Assembly: GCF_020181355.1 (NCBI RefSeq)
Contig: NZ_CP084004.1
Location: 1,054,001-1,118,000, forward strand
DNA: 64,000 nt
Origin: Collinsella aerofaciens
GTDB taxonomy: Bacteria; Actinomycetota; Coriobacteriia; Coriobacteriales; Coriobacteriaceae
Direction: 5' to 3'
The translations under genes and the position numbers were made by a program. The notes below the pieces were generated by a model. The model saw nothing but the letters and a program-made list of their open reading frames with translations. It was not told the origin of the DNA and did no database searches. Shown piece after piece: positions 25,838 to 33,970 of the stretch. Each line of letters begins with the position of its first letter. The first letter of the stretch is position 1.

Positions 25838-26312
25838 TATCGCGTGCGAGGATCGGGCGCAATCTACGGTCGAGGCCGCCTTTTTGCTGCCGACGTTTTT
25901 GACACTTATCTTGCTCGCGTTGCAGCCGGTGTGCCTGCTCTATACGCGTGCGGTCATGGAGTCTGCCGCCGCCGAGACCGCGCGGCTTATGACCACGACG
26001 ACGGTGGAGGACGACGATGACCTTAAGGAGTTCACTCGCCGCAGACTTGCCGCGGTGCCCAACGTCTCGATTTTTCATGCCGGCGGGCCGCTGTCGTGGG
26101 ATATCGAGTTGGGGCGGGCCGGTGCCGGTGGCGTTTCGTCCGTGTCTGTTGCCGGCGAGGTTAAGCCGCTGCCCGTGATCGGTGCATTTGTGCAGGCCAT
26201 GGGCAGTGCGGGTGAGGGCGGCTATGTCGAGCTCAAGGTCGACGTCTCGTATCGATCGCGTCCCGAATGGCTGGAGGGAGATTATGATTCATGGATTGCT
26301 GCATGGGATTAG
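25800..26312 (+). CDS. TadE-like pseudopilin
   Basis: 170 aa from ATG 25800 (GTG 25812 is an alternative). RAQSTVEAAFLLPTFLTLIL is the TadE-type prepilin signal in which Glu follows the processing site, followed by one membrane helix and an extracytoplasmic domain of about 110 residues. TadE proteins are minor pilins processed by the Tad prepilin peptidase. No clear ribosome-binding site; start reached by overlap with the previous gene. Confidence 0.8.
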   Translation: MPRRVPRTSLCIDIACEDRAQSTVEAAFLLPTFLTLILLALQPVCLLYTRAVMESAAAETARLMTTTTVEDDDDLKEFTRRRLAAVPNVSIFHAGGPLSWDIELGRAGAGGVSSVSVAGEVKPLPVIGAFVQAMGSAGEGGYVELKVDVSYRSRPEWLEGDYDSWIAAWD

Positions 26313-28449
26313 GCGCTGCCTGCTGCGGGTGACGCAAGGGTTTGCGGCTCGCCGTCGACCAGGCGCTCGCCGCAAGCGGGGCGGCTTTATGGGCCGTGCC
26401 GGTATCGACTTGTTTATCGAAGACGGGGCCTATACCACGCTCTCCTCTGCGGTTGTCATTCTGGCGGTGCTTACGCTGCTGTTTTCGTCGACCGCGGCGA
26501 TATGGAGCATGTCGCGCGCCGGAGATACCCAGGTGGCGGCCGATAGCGGTGCACTGGCGGGCGCCAACGTGGTGTCGTCCTATCACACGGCCGCCACGGT
26601 GGTGGATGCGAGCATTTTGAGTTTGGGCCTGGCGGGGTTTGCCACGATCGGCACCGGCTTGGTTGCCATTCTTATTCCGGGCGCCGAGGTTGTCGGCAGC
26701 GATATCATCGATACGGGAACCCAGATCATTAAAACACGTAACAAGTTTGCCAAAAGTGCGGCAAAGGGCCTGCAAAAGATTGAGACCGCCTTGCCGTACC
26801 TGGTTGCCGCGCGTGCCATGCAGGCAGTATCGGCGCAGGATACCGACGGTGTGACCTATACCGGTACGGCGCTTGCCGTGCCCAGGACATCCGAGTCGGA
26901 TTTTGTTGCGCTCGAAGGATCCGAAATCTCGACCGATGCCATTAAAGATGCGTCGGAAGATCTGGAGCGCGCGGCCGAGGAGCTACAAAAAGCATCGGAG
27001 GAGACGGCGAAGGCCAAAGAGCGTGCCTGGCTAGCGGATTGCGGTGGATCGGATAAAGGTTCGGTCGGCAGCTGTTCGTGTATGTGGGAGCGCGCAAAAA
27101 GCCTAACGGATCTCTCCGGTGTTCAAAATCCGCATTACTCATCGAGCGTTACGTGGGAGCCTCAAGTTGCCCTTGATCGCGCGAAGGACTACTACCATTG
27201 GCGTCTGACAAATGAGAAGCCCCAAGGCTCGAGTGTCGAGATGAAGGCCGAGTCTGCGGCGCGTAAGGCGTTTTATACCTATGCGAGCGCGGAGGTCGAT
27301 CGGGCATATATAACCGAGAACGGAGACAGGGTTTCCTCCTATATTCCGCTGCTGCCGCGTAACTCTGATGAGGTTCGGGCGACGGAACTCTATACCGACG
27401 CGGTGTGGCCGACGAGCGTGAACGATGGCAAGGCGTATCTGCATTACGGGACGACCTGTCCTAACTATAAGAAAGGAACGCCGAGCGGATTTGCTTCGGT
27501 TGCCGATTACGATGGGCAGGATAAATGCAGCAAATGCCATTTTGGCGTTTCGTCGCTTGGTGCTGTTGCGGCGCCTTCAACCTCTATCGAAAACGGCTTC
27601 GAGTATCACTTTGACAAGTTTAAAGACGCCCTGGAGGACTACGTCGACTGTCGCAACAAGGAACTCGAACTCGAGCGTCAGACCGAGGACGAAGCCGACC
27701 GTGCGGGCGATGCGTTCGATACCGCCATCAAAGAACTTTCCGGTGAGCGTCCGCGCATCGCCCCGCCCGGTCGCAACGGCGTGGTCGCCTTTGCGGTCTC
27801 GGGCGCCATCTCCAGTCCCGACGAGCTCAACTCTTCGTTTAGCACAGCAGTCGAGCTTGGCGATCGTGGTGCAATTTCTGCTGCAGTACTCGCACCCGAT
27901 GATGCGACGGCACAAAATAACGTTCTCTCGCGGTTTTTCTCGACGCTGGAGGAGCGTTCGGGCGGCGTTGCCGGCGTGCTCGACGGTGTTATGGATGTTT
28001 GGGGCCGCCTGCTTGTGGGGTACGGAGACATCCAGGGTGCGGCCGACGAGCTTATGGGAGAGCTGATCGGTGGCTTGGGAGGGGGTAGCGGCGCGTTGGG
28101 CTCCATCGCGTCCTGGCTCGGTGACACCGTCTCGTCCTCCGTGGCGGCGCTGGGGCTCGAACCGTGCGATTTGCGTCTGCGAAAACCGGTGCTGACCGAT
28201 ACCGCCAATGTCATCAAAAGTCCGGGGTCCGATATCGCAGGCATCTCCAAAACTCAAGATACCCTGCGAAAAATCCCCTTGGGCGTGACTGACCCCAAGG
28301 CACTTTGCGAGGCCTTGGAATATCACGTCGAGCGCACCATCAGCAGCGCGGTGTTCACGCTTGCGGAGATCCCGCTGCCCGGTGGCCGCTCCATCCCGCT
28401 CACTGTCGATGTTGCCACGCTGGTGGGAGCTTTTGGCGGTGGGTCGTAA
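26284..28449 (+). CDS. TadG-like large pilus-associated protein
   Basis: 721 aa from ATG 26284 (GGAGGGAG upstream). Basic N-terminus, one membrane helix (SSAVVILAVLTLLFSSTAA), then the TadG-like segment AGDTQVAADSGALAGANVV, which resembles the ADAAALAGA motif of Tad-linked proteins. Residues 110-165 are hydrophobic, followed by a long exported region rich in Glu/Lys/Ala helices and two Cys clusters (CGGSDKGSVGSCSC and CxxC at DKCSKCHFG). Possibly a pilus-tip or matrix protein. Overlaps tadE by 29 bp and the next gene by 1 bp. Confidence 0.72.
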   Translation: MIHGLLHGIRRCLLRVTQGFAARRRPGARRKRGGFMGRAGIDLFIEDGAYTTLSSAVVILAVLTLLFSSTAAIWSMSRAGDTQVAADSGALAGANVVSSYHTAATVVDASILSLGLAGFATIGTGLVAILIPGAEVVGSDIIDTGTQIIKTRNKFAKSAAKGLQKIETALPYLVAARAMQAVSAQDTDGVTYTGTALAVPRTSESDFVALEGSEISTDAIKDASEDLERAAEELQKASEETAKAKERAWLADCGGSDKGSVGSCSCMWERAKSLTDLSGVQNPHYSSSVTWEPQVALDRAKDYYHWRLTNEKPQGSSVEMKAESAARKAFYTYASAEVDRAYITENGDRVSSYIPLLPRNSDEVRATELYTDAVWPTSVNDGKAYLHYGTTCPNYKKGTPSGFASVADYDGQDKCSKCHFGVSSLGAVAAPSTSIENGFEYHFDKFKDALEDYVDCRNKELELERQTEDEADRAGDAFDTAIKELSGERPRIAPPGRNGVVAFAVSGAISSPDELNSSFSTAVELGDRGAISAAVLAPDDATAQNNVLSRFFSTLEERSGGVAGVLDGVMDVWGRLLVGYGDIQGAADELMGELIGGLGGGSGALGSIASWLGDTVSSSVAALGLEPCDLRLRKPVLTDTANVIKSPGSDIAGISKTQDTLRKIPLGVTDPKALCEALEYHVERTISSAVFTLAEIPLPGGRSIPLTVDVATLVGAFGGGS

Positions 28450-28925
28450 TGGGCATTCGCGCGGGCTTGCGCGAGGAGCGTGCCCAGGCGACGGTCGAGA
28501 TGGCCGTGGTCACGCCTGTCCTGCTCGTGCTGGCTCTCGTCGCGTACAACGTCATGATCTTTGCAGGCGCGGTCGCGCGCTTCGACCGCGTGGTGCCCGA
28601 CATCGTGCTTGCGCACGCTGTGGCGCCGGGCGGGGAGGGTGACGAGAGCTCCATTGACGCTTCCGCGACCGTTCAAGCTCAGATTCAGGATGCCATGGAG
28701 GGATATGACCTACAGGTCGAGGTCTCGAGCGAGCAAGGCACGGCGTCATCGGATGGTAGTCTGCTCTCTCTTTCTGGCACGTTTAGGACCTATACCTGCA
28801 CCATGCACTACGAGCCGTGGCCGAGTTTGCTGAGCATCGCCGGCGTTTCCCTGGGGGCGCCGGCCGTGCTCACGCATGAACGTGCGGTGACGGTCGATCC
28901 ATGGCGTCCGGGGGTGGTCATGTGA
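28449..28925 (+). CDS. Second TadE-like pseudopilin
   Basis: 158 aa. ERAQATVEMAVVTPVLLVL is a TadE-type prepilin signal, followed by one membrane helix and a 120-residue exported domain. ATG 28449 shares a base with the stop of the TadG-like gene (TAATG). It probably assembles with the other minor pilins. Confidence 0.78.
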   Translation: MGIRAGLREERAQATVEMAVVTPVLLVLALVAYNVMIFAGAVARFDRVVPDIVLAHAVAPGGEGDESSIDASATVQAQIQDAMEGYDLQVEVSSEQGTASSDGSLLSLSGTFRTYTCTMHYEPWPSLLSIAGVSLGAPAVLTHERAVTVDPWRPGVVM

Positions 28926-29281
28926 CCGCGGTCTCGTCCTATATCGCCTACGCGCGGGCGCTCAACAGGTTGGGTTGGACGCCGGCCGAGTTTGTGGTGG
29001 CGGAGTCGTTTACCGTGCGTCTGCGCGGCATGCTGGGACGGCGGCCAATTGCCGCCAGCGGACTGCCGCTTGTCATGGCGTTTCCGCGCTGTTCCTCGGT
29101 TCACACCTGCTTTATGGCCTATCCCATCGACATTGCCTTTATCGATCGCAGCGGCAATGTCCTCGCATGCTACGAAAACGTACGCCCTTGGCGTATGTGT
29201 TCCTGTCCCGGTGCCTGGGCGGCACTCGAACGCCCTTCACTCATTGTTTCGCCCCCTGTTCTCCAACGCGTGCCGGCATAA
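28922..29281 (+). CDS. DUF192 family protein at the end of the Tad operon
   Basis: 119 aa from GTG 28922 (GGGGGTGG upstream), overlapping the previous stop by four bases. RLRGMLGRRP, then CSSVHTCFMAYPIDIAFIDRSGNVL and RPW..CPGAWAALE, match the DUF192 pattern, a small beta-rich domain of unknown function. It has no signal peptide, unlike many DUF192 proteins. Its tight coupling to the Tad genes suggests a role in the pilus locus; that is inference. Confidence 0.75.
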   Translation: MTAVSSYIAYARALNRLGWTPAEFVVAESFTVRLRGMLGRRPIAASGLPLVMAFPRCSSVHTCFMAYPIDIAFIDRSGNVLACYENVRPWRMCSCPGAWAALERPSLIVSPPVLQRVPA

Positions 29282-29299
29282 GAATTGGCGACAGTGGAC

Positions 29300-29314
29300 T
29301 TTCGTCATACGAAA
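29300..29314. promoter_or_regulatory. Possible operator of the toxin-antitoxin remnant
   Basis: TTTCG-TCATA-CGAAA is a 5+5 bp inverted repeat 25 bp upstream of the toxin stub, overlapping where a promoter would lie (TAAGAT at 29320-29325 could be a -10). Ribbon-helix-helix antitoxins usually bind such sites. Confidence 0.4.
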
Positions 29315-29339
29315 TTGGGTAAGATGGGGGAGGAAATGC

Positions 29340-29420
29340 ATGGATGTCGAGATTCATCCCAACGCCAAAAAGCACCTGACGGAAGGGGTCGATGATGGGC
29401 AAGACATATACGACCGCTAG
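29340..29420 (+). pseudogene. Toxin gene remnant, 26 codons
   Basis: ATG 29340 has a strong GGGGGAGG site and opens MDVEIHPNAKKHLTE, which looks like the N-terminus of small toxins that precede this antitoxin type in Coriobacteria. The reading frame then enters sequence that is really the start of the antitoxin gene in another frame and stops after 26 codons. The simplest explanation is a deletion that fused toxin codon 15 or so to the antitoxin's start region. Family assignment is from memory. Confidence 0.5.
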
Positions 29421-29679
29421 TGGTCAGGTTGTAACGGATGAAATGATTGACGCGTGGTGTGAGTCGTACGAGCGCGGAGAGTTTCCGGATGGCGAACACA
29501 CCGTTGGCGGAATCGTGCATGGACGGCCTCCACTCTCAGGTGAGGGAACGGCAACGCTATCGGTCAAGATTCCTCTGGGAATGAAGGAGGCTATTCGTCG
29601 ACGGGCGGCTGCCGAGGGGATGACGCCAAGTGAGTTTGCCCGTGCGGCCCTGAGTGAAAAACTTCTTGCGGCCGGTTGA
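29392..29679 (+). CDS. Antitoxin-like ribbon-helix-helix protein
   Basis: 95 aa. The N-terminal part (TYTTASGQVVTDEMIDAWCESY and a conserved GRPPLSGEGT) is the toxin-binding type region, and the C-terminal 40 residues (ATLSVKIPLGMKEAIRRRAA, then TPSEFARAALSEKL) form a CopG-like ribbon-helix-helix DNA-binding domain. It overlaps the toxin remnant. With the toxin lost it may survive as an orphan antitoxin or a regulator. Start ATG 29392 or 29395. Confidence 0.7.
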   Translation: MMGKTYTTASGQVVTDEMIDAWCESYERGEFPDGEHTVGGIVHGRPPLSGEGTATLSVKIPLGMKEAIRRRAAAEGMTPSEFARAALSEKLLAAG

Positions 29680-29715
29680 TGCTTCTGACGTGCCGTTCTA
29701 TAGGAGCGAGATCGT

Positions 29716-29730
29716 GGCCGATGTCGCGCT
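29716..29730. repeat. Direct repeat flanking IS30-like element 2 (left)
   Basis: GGCCGATGTCGCGCT, repeated at 31367-31381. If the element ends are GG...GG as in element 1, the duplication is 13 bp (CCGATGTCGCGCT). Confidence 0.8.
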
Positions 29731-29957
29731 GGTTGATTTCCGATCTCAGCCGAACACATTGAGCAAATAGGCCATTCCCGCAGTTAGCTGAACGCCCCCG
29801 CGGCCCCTCCTGGGGTCCGGGGGCGCCGTTTTCCCAGTTGAAGGAACGGTGGAGATGTGTTTCGATGGGTCCGGTGGCCATGCTCCGCCCTCCGCCCGGC
29901 ACCTCTTCCCAGACTCAGCCGGACGGCCGGTCCGTCTATTCCGTTTTTTCCTTCAGG

Positions 29958-31310
29958 CTAGGACAGCGGGGCATCGCCCCTCTCTGCGCGCGCCCGCCCT
30001 ATCAGTCCCGGCGTCAGGTCGAGCTCGCCGAGCGGCACGTCCTCCACGCCGTAGGCGTCCAGCAGCGCCGCCGCGTCGTCCCCGAGCATCGCCCTGAAGG
30101 CGCGGGCGGGCGTCGTGAAGCCGAGCGCGCCGCGGGGCTCGGAGTTCACGTGCGACATGACCAGCGCCAGGTCGGCCGGGGAGAGCCGGTCGAACCTGAT
30201 TCCGGCGCCCTTGGGCAGCAGCTTCCTTATCTCGACGTGGTTGCGCTCGCAGGCGCCCTTCTGGTCGCTTCGCCCGGGGTCGCAGTAGAACAGCCTCGTC
30301 TCGCCCGGCCCCTCGCCGAGCAGCGCCGCGATCGCCGCCTCGTCGGAGAACTCGGCGCCGTTGTCGGTGAGCACGGCGCGGAAGACCCTGCCCATGCCGT
30401 CGGCGCCGAGGACCTCCCTGATATCGCCCAGGGCGTCCGCGACGCACCCGGCGGTCTTCTCCTCCAGCGGCAGCGCGAGCTGGAGCCTGCTGGGGCGGTG
30501 CAGCAGCGTGAGCAGGCAGGCGGAGTCCTCCCGCGCGCCCTCGACCGTGTCCATCTCCCAGGCCGCGGCGCACGCGTCCTCCCCGAGGGCGAGGAACGCG
30601 GCATGCGACCTGCGGGCGGAGTGGCGCGTGGCCGCCCGGCCGGCGGCGCTCTTCCTCGGCCTGTAGCCGACCTTGCGCCTGAGCTCCATGTTGGTCATGC
30701 CGTCGTAGCCCGCCGAGACCCAGCGGTAGATGGTCGACGGCGACAGGTCCACCGGGCCGCCGTTGCGCGCCGCCATCTGCTCGGGCGAGAGCCCCCGGCG
30801 CAGGCAGTCCCTTATCGCCTCCAGCCTGGCCGCCGCGGCGGGCTCGTCGGCGTCTATCCCGCGCCTGGACGAGACGAGGACCGAGTCGGCGCACAGCTGC
30901 GCGGCCCGGGCCTCGTAGAAGACGTGGGGGCGGCGCTTGCAGCCGATCGCGCGGTACCGGCCGCAGCCGTTGCAGCATCGCGGCCACGCGGCCAGGCGCG
31001 GGCAGGCCGCCGACAGGTCGGCGGAGGCGTCCACGCGCTCGCCGCGCCTGGACTTCGGCGCCGTCACGAACCTGTGCGACGCCACCTCGGCGCTCACCGT
31101 CGAGGGCGACCTGCCCAGCTCCCTCGCGATCTCCCTGCACGAGGCCCCGCGCTCCAGCATCCTCTGGACCGTGTCCCGCTCGTGCCTCGTGAGCCTTCCG
31201 TAGGCCCTCGGGACCGCCCTCGCGGAGCCCCTATTCTTCTTTCCGGACATGCCGTCCTCCGATCTCCCGGGGCCGGCCGGTCCGGCCCTCAGGGTATCGG
31301 GTTCCCACAT
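29958..31310 (-). CDS. IS30-family transposase
   Basis: 450 aa by the longest frame; the conserved part starts about residue 33 at AYGRLTRHERDTVQRML, and the ATG at 31250 (MSGKKNRGSARAV, with a GGAGG-like site) is the likelier start because the longer frame runs into the palindrome. DDE residues: WEMDTVEG, LTDNGAEF and CERNHVEIRKLLPKG. The Cys-rich patch WPRCCNGCG is shared with the transposase at 15226-16488. Intact and potentially active. Confidence 0.92.
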   Translation of the reverse strand: MWEPDTLRAGPAGPGRSEDGMSGKKNRGSARAVPRAYGRLTRHERDTVQRMLERGASCREIARELGRSPSTVSAEVASHRFVTAPKSRRGERVDASADLSAACPRLAAWPRCCNGCGRYRAIGCKRRPHVFYEARAAQLCADSVLVSSRRGIDADEPAAAARLEAIRDCLRRGLSPEQMAARNGGPVDLSPSTIYRWVSAGYDGMTNMELRRKVGYRPRKSAAGRAATRHSARRSHAAFLALGEDACAAAWEMDTVEGAREDSACLLTLLHRPSRLQLALPLEEKTAGCVADALGDIREVLGADGMGRVFRAVLTDNGAEFSDEAAIAALLGEGPGETRLFYCDPGRSDQKGACERNHVEIRKLLPKGAGIRFDRLSPADLALVMSHVNSEPRGALGFTTPARAFRAMLGDDAAALLDAYGVEDVPLGELDLTPGLIGRARAERGDAPLS

Positions 31311-31341
31311 TCATCCGCACATGTGCGGATGAATGTGGGAA
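31302..31341. repeat. 40-bp perfect palindrome in IS30-like element 2
   Basis: Two 20-bp arms without spacer, centre between 31321 and 31322 (core GCACATGTGC), directly adjoining the right inverted repeat. Different sequence but same position as the palindrome of element 1. Confidence 0.85.
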
Positions 31342-31366
31342 GTGTTCGGATGAAGTTGATAATCAA

Positions 31367-31381
31367 GGCCGATGTCGCGCT
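31367..31381. repeat. Direct repeat flanking IS30-like element 2 (right)
   Basis: Second copy of GGCCGATGTCGCGCT from 29716-29730. Confidence 0.8.
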
Positions 31382-31405
31382 CAAAAACTTTTTTAAAATT
31401 CTCGG

Positions 31406-31433
31406 TTGACCGGAGCGCGTCCTTGGTTATACT
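31406..31433 (+). promoter_or_regulatory. tRNA-Phe promoter
   Basis: TTGACC (31406-31411), 16-bp spacer, TATACT (31428-31433), ending 32 bp before the tRNA. The IS30-like element ends 37 bp upstream, so the core promoter is intact. Confidence 0.8.
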
Positions 31434-31465
31434 AATCTAGCCTTGAAACAAGGCACTCCTCAAAT

Positions 31466-31538
<73 letters not shown>

Positions 31539-31595
31539 CCTTGAATTGACTAGGGCCTCTGCAAAGGGGTCCTTTTCTTTTATTGAGGGCTCTGC

Positions 31596-31765
31596 GGAAA
31601 TTGCGTCCCGGAATTTGGCTTCAGAGTGGGATGCGTTTTCCGCTTTGAGGCCGCTTGGGAAAGCGCGACCCGGAATCCGGCGTCAGAATGGGATGTGCTT
31701 TCCTTTTGCGGTCTTTGGCGGAAACTGCGTCCCAGATCCCGCGCTCAGAACGGGATGCGCTTTTC
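31596..31765. repeat. Three degenerate tandem hairpin units, exact 62-bp period
   Basis: Units of 46 bp start at 31596, 31658 and 31720 with 16-bp spacers. Each reads GGAAA..GCG.CCC, a central GC.TCAGA, then GGGATG.G..TTTCC, so each unit is an imperfect inverted repeat of the GGAAA..CCC / GGG..TTTCC type. It lies between tRNA-Phe and the GH5-like gene and has no supportable coding frame. Confidence 0.8.
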
Positions 31766-31954
31766 GGCCGCCTACTTCCGGCGCATATGTACATCTCGGC
31801 GCGCCATCTCGGGCCCGCCCAGATATTCCTCCCGCTTTTGCGCCACTTTACAGACCGTTCGGTCGTCTGTCCGCACGCGCGGGTATACTCAAAACGATAC
31901 TTTTCCTATGCAATACGATGCAGGTTCGGCCTGCGCGATTCGAAGGGGGCCGTG

Positions 31955-33016
31955 ATGGAGAGGATTCTCGGCGTTAATCTCTCTGGCTGGTTTATTCCCG
32001 AGCCCTGGGTGACCCCGTCGCTCTATGCAGCGACCGGAGCATCCAATGCAGCCGAGCTGCAGGAGGCCATGGGCACCGCTGCCTATAACGAGCGCATGCG
32101 TCGCCATTACGAGACGTTTGTGAGTGAGGACGATTTTCGTCGTATGGCGCAGATCGGTCTCAACGCCGTGCGCCTGCCGGTGCCGTGGTATGCCTTTGGT
32201 TCGCAGGAGTCTGACGCTTCCTACATCTCGGTCGTCGATTATATCGACCGTGCTATTGAGTGGGCCGCCAAGTACAACATCCGCGTACTGCTCGATCTGG
32301 CGACTGTACCCGGTGGCCAGGGAGATTCCAACGATTCGCCCACGACGCCGGAGGCTGTTGCCGAGTGGCATTCGTCCACCAACGGCCGTCACGTTGCGCT
32401 CGATGTGCTCGAGCGCCTGGCCGATCGCTATGGTGAGGCCGAGAGCCTGCTGGGCATCGAGCTGTTGGATACGCCGCAGATGAGCGTACGCAAGAGCCTC
32501 TTTACCATGACGGACGGTATTCCGGCGCACTACCTGCGCAACTTCTATCGCGATGCGTACGAGCTCGTTCGTTCGTATATGCCCGAGGACAAGATTGTCG
32601 TCTTTTCCTCTTCGGGACACCCTGGCGAGTGGAAGCACTTTATGCGCGGCGCCAAGTATAGGAACGTCTACATGGACCTTCACCTGTACCATTACCGCGA
32701 CGAGTATGCGCTCGACATCACGAGCCCCCGCGGTCTGACGACGGCGATTTCGCGCAACAAGCGTGAGCTCAAAGAGGCGGCCGCAACTGGGTTCCCCGTG
32801 CTGGTGGGTGAATGGTCGGGTGCGGCGATCTTTGCCAACTCGTCGGTTACGCCCGAGGGCCGCAATGCCTACGAGCGCGTGTTTATCGCCAACCAGCTGG
32901 CATCGTTTGCGCCGGCTGCCGGTTGGTTCTTCCAAACGTGGAAGACCGAGAAGCGTATTGCAGCATGGGACGCCCGCGCGGCACTCGGCACGCTCGAGCG
33001 CGGCATGATTGAATAG
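31955..33016 (+). CDS. GH5-like (cellulase-fold) protein with degenerate catalytic acid
   Basis: 353 aa, no signal peptide or carbohydrate-binding module. It follows the GH5 exo-beta-1,3-glucanase-like layout: GVNLSGWFIPEPWVTPSL at the N-terminus, FRRMAQIGLNAVRLPVPWYAF, LLDLATVPGGQ, and VGEWSGA with the nucleophile Glu (about 286). The acid/base motif, normally NEP, reads DTP here (ELLDTP, residues 172-174), so the proton-donor Glu is missing. Such proteins may be inactive or have another function. Start: ATG 31955 or GTG 31952, with GGGGG upstream; the longer open frame would run through the tandem repeat. Confidence 0.8.
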   Translation: MERILGVNLSGWFIPEPWVTPSLYAATGASNAAELQEAMGTAAYNERMRRHYETFVSEDDFRRMAQIGLNAVRLPVPWYAFGSQESDASYISVVDYIDRAIEWAAKYNIRVLLDLATVPGGQGDSNDSPTTPEAVAEWHSSTNGRHVALDVLERLADRYGEAESLLGIELLDTPQMSVRKSLFTMTDGIPAHYLRNFYRDAYELVRSYMPEDKIVVFSSSGHPGEWKHFMRGAKYRNVYMDLHLYHYRDEYALDITSPRGLTTAISRNKRELKEAAATGFPVLVGEWSGAAIFANSSVTPEGRNAYERVFIANQLASFAPAAGWFFQTWKTEKRIAAWDARAALGTLERGMIE

Positions 33017-33022
33017 GTTGAT

Positions 33023-33901
33023 ATGACGCAAAACAGCGCCCGCACGGGCAAACTTTATGTGGTCGGTACGCCCATCGGTAACCTGGGCGACTTGTCTCCG
33101 CGCGTCGGCGAGGCATTTGCCGCCGCCGATGCCATCTGCTGCGAAGACACGCGTGTGACCTCAAAGTTGCTGATGCACCTAGGCATCTCCAAGCCGCTCG
33201 TTCGTTGCGACGAGAACGTGATCGCAAGTCGCGCAGCCGGCCTGGTCGACCGCCTGCTGGCGGGGGAGACCCTCGCCTTTGCCTCGGACGCCGGTATGCC
33301 GAGTGTGTCTGATCCCGGCCAGGCTTTGGTTGAGGCGGCGCGCGAGGCGGATGTGCCTGTCGAGGTTATTCCCGGCCCCTCTGCTTGCGTCACGGCGCTC
33401 GTATCGTCCGGTATTCCCTGCGAGCATTTCTTCTTCGAAGGCTTTTTGGGTCGCAAGCACGGCGACCGCGTGCGCCGACTGCAGCGCCTTGCCGTCGTCC
33501 CCGGCGCGCTCATCTTCTACGAGTCTCCACATCGCATCGTCGCGACGCTCGAGGCCGTGGCCGAGGTCTTTCCCCAGCGCGATGTCGCCGTCTGCCGCGA
33601 GCTCACCAAACTGCACGAGGAAGTCTTGCGTGGATCCGCCGCCCAGCTAACCGAGGAGCTGCGCGCCCGTGGCGAGGTAAAGGGTGAGATTGCGCTGGTC
33701 ATCGCGCCGCCGAGCGAGGATGAGGATGCCGGCATTGCGCCGGTTGGAGCCGCAGCGGTAGACCCCGACGAAGCCCTGCGCGAGGACATTCGCACCGCGC
33801 TCGAGGAGGGGGAGCCCGCCTCCGCGGTGGCAAAGCGCCTGTCACAGAAGTACTCGCGCCGCAAGCGCGATGTCTATGCCATGGTGCTCGATATGCAATA
33901 G
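33023..33901 (+). CDS. rsmI: 16S rRNA (cytidine1402-2'-O)-methyltransferase
   Basis: 292 aa. Tetrapyrrole-methylase fold: VVGTPIGNLGDLSPRV at the N-terminus, CCEDTRVTSKLL, ASDAGMPSVSDPG, and IPGPSACVTALVSSG, all RsmI hallmarks. It methylates the ribose of C1402 in 16S rRNA with SAM. It starts six bases after the GH5-like gene, so the two are probably cotranscribed; metG follows after 69 bp. Confidence 0.95.
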   Translation: MTQNSARTGKLYVVGTPIGNLGDLSPRVGEAFAAADAICCEDTRVTSKLLMHLGISKPLVRCDENVIASRAAGLVDRLLAGETLAFASDAGMPSVSDPGQALVEAAREADVPVEVIPGPSACVTALVSSGIPCEHFFFEGFLGRKHGDRVRRLQRLAVVPGALIFYESPHRIVATLEAVAEVFPQRDVAVCRELTKLHEEVLRGSAAQLTEELRARGEVKGEIALVIAPPSEDEDAGIAPVGAAAVDPDEALREDIRTALEEGEPASAVAKRLSQKYSRRKRDVYAMVLDMQ

Positions 33902-33970
33902 ATGGAGGATATCCAGCCCTTGCGTTAGAATCATCCCCTGTATGCAACGTTTTTCTGGAGGACAAACCCC

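Larger units (their letters stand above)
29731..31368 (-). mobile_element. IS30-family insertion sequence, element 2
   Basis: 1,638 bp. Terminal inverted repeats start TTGATT (29733-29757 and 31342-31366, 18 of 25 matching, with an identical inner CCGAACAC). Same architecture as the element at 15001-16621: transposase on the minus strand, a 40-bp perfect palindrome (31302-31341) adjoining the right inverted repeat, and 13-15 bp flanking direct repeats. The two transposases are similar but clearly diverged, so these are two IS types. Inserted about 40 bp upstream of the tRNA-Phe promoter. Confidence 0.88.

Noticed and set aside
29838-31409. A 523-codon plus-strand frame across IS30-like element 2
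   Set aside because: It is the complement of the transposase gene, which has complete DDE motifs on the minus strand.
31596-31765. CRISPR array
   Set aside because: Only three degenerate 46-bp units with 16-bp spacers that resemble each other, and no cas genes nearby.
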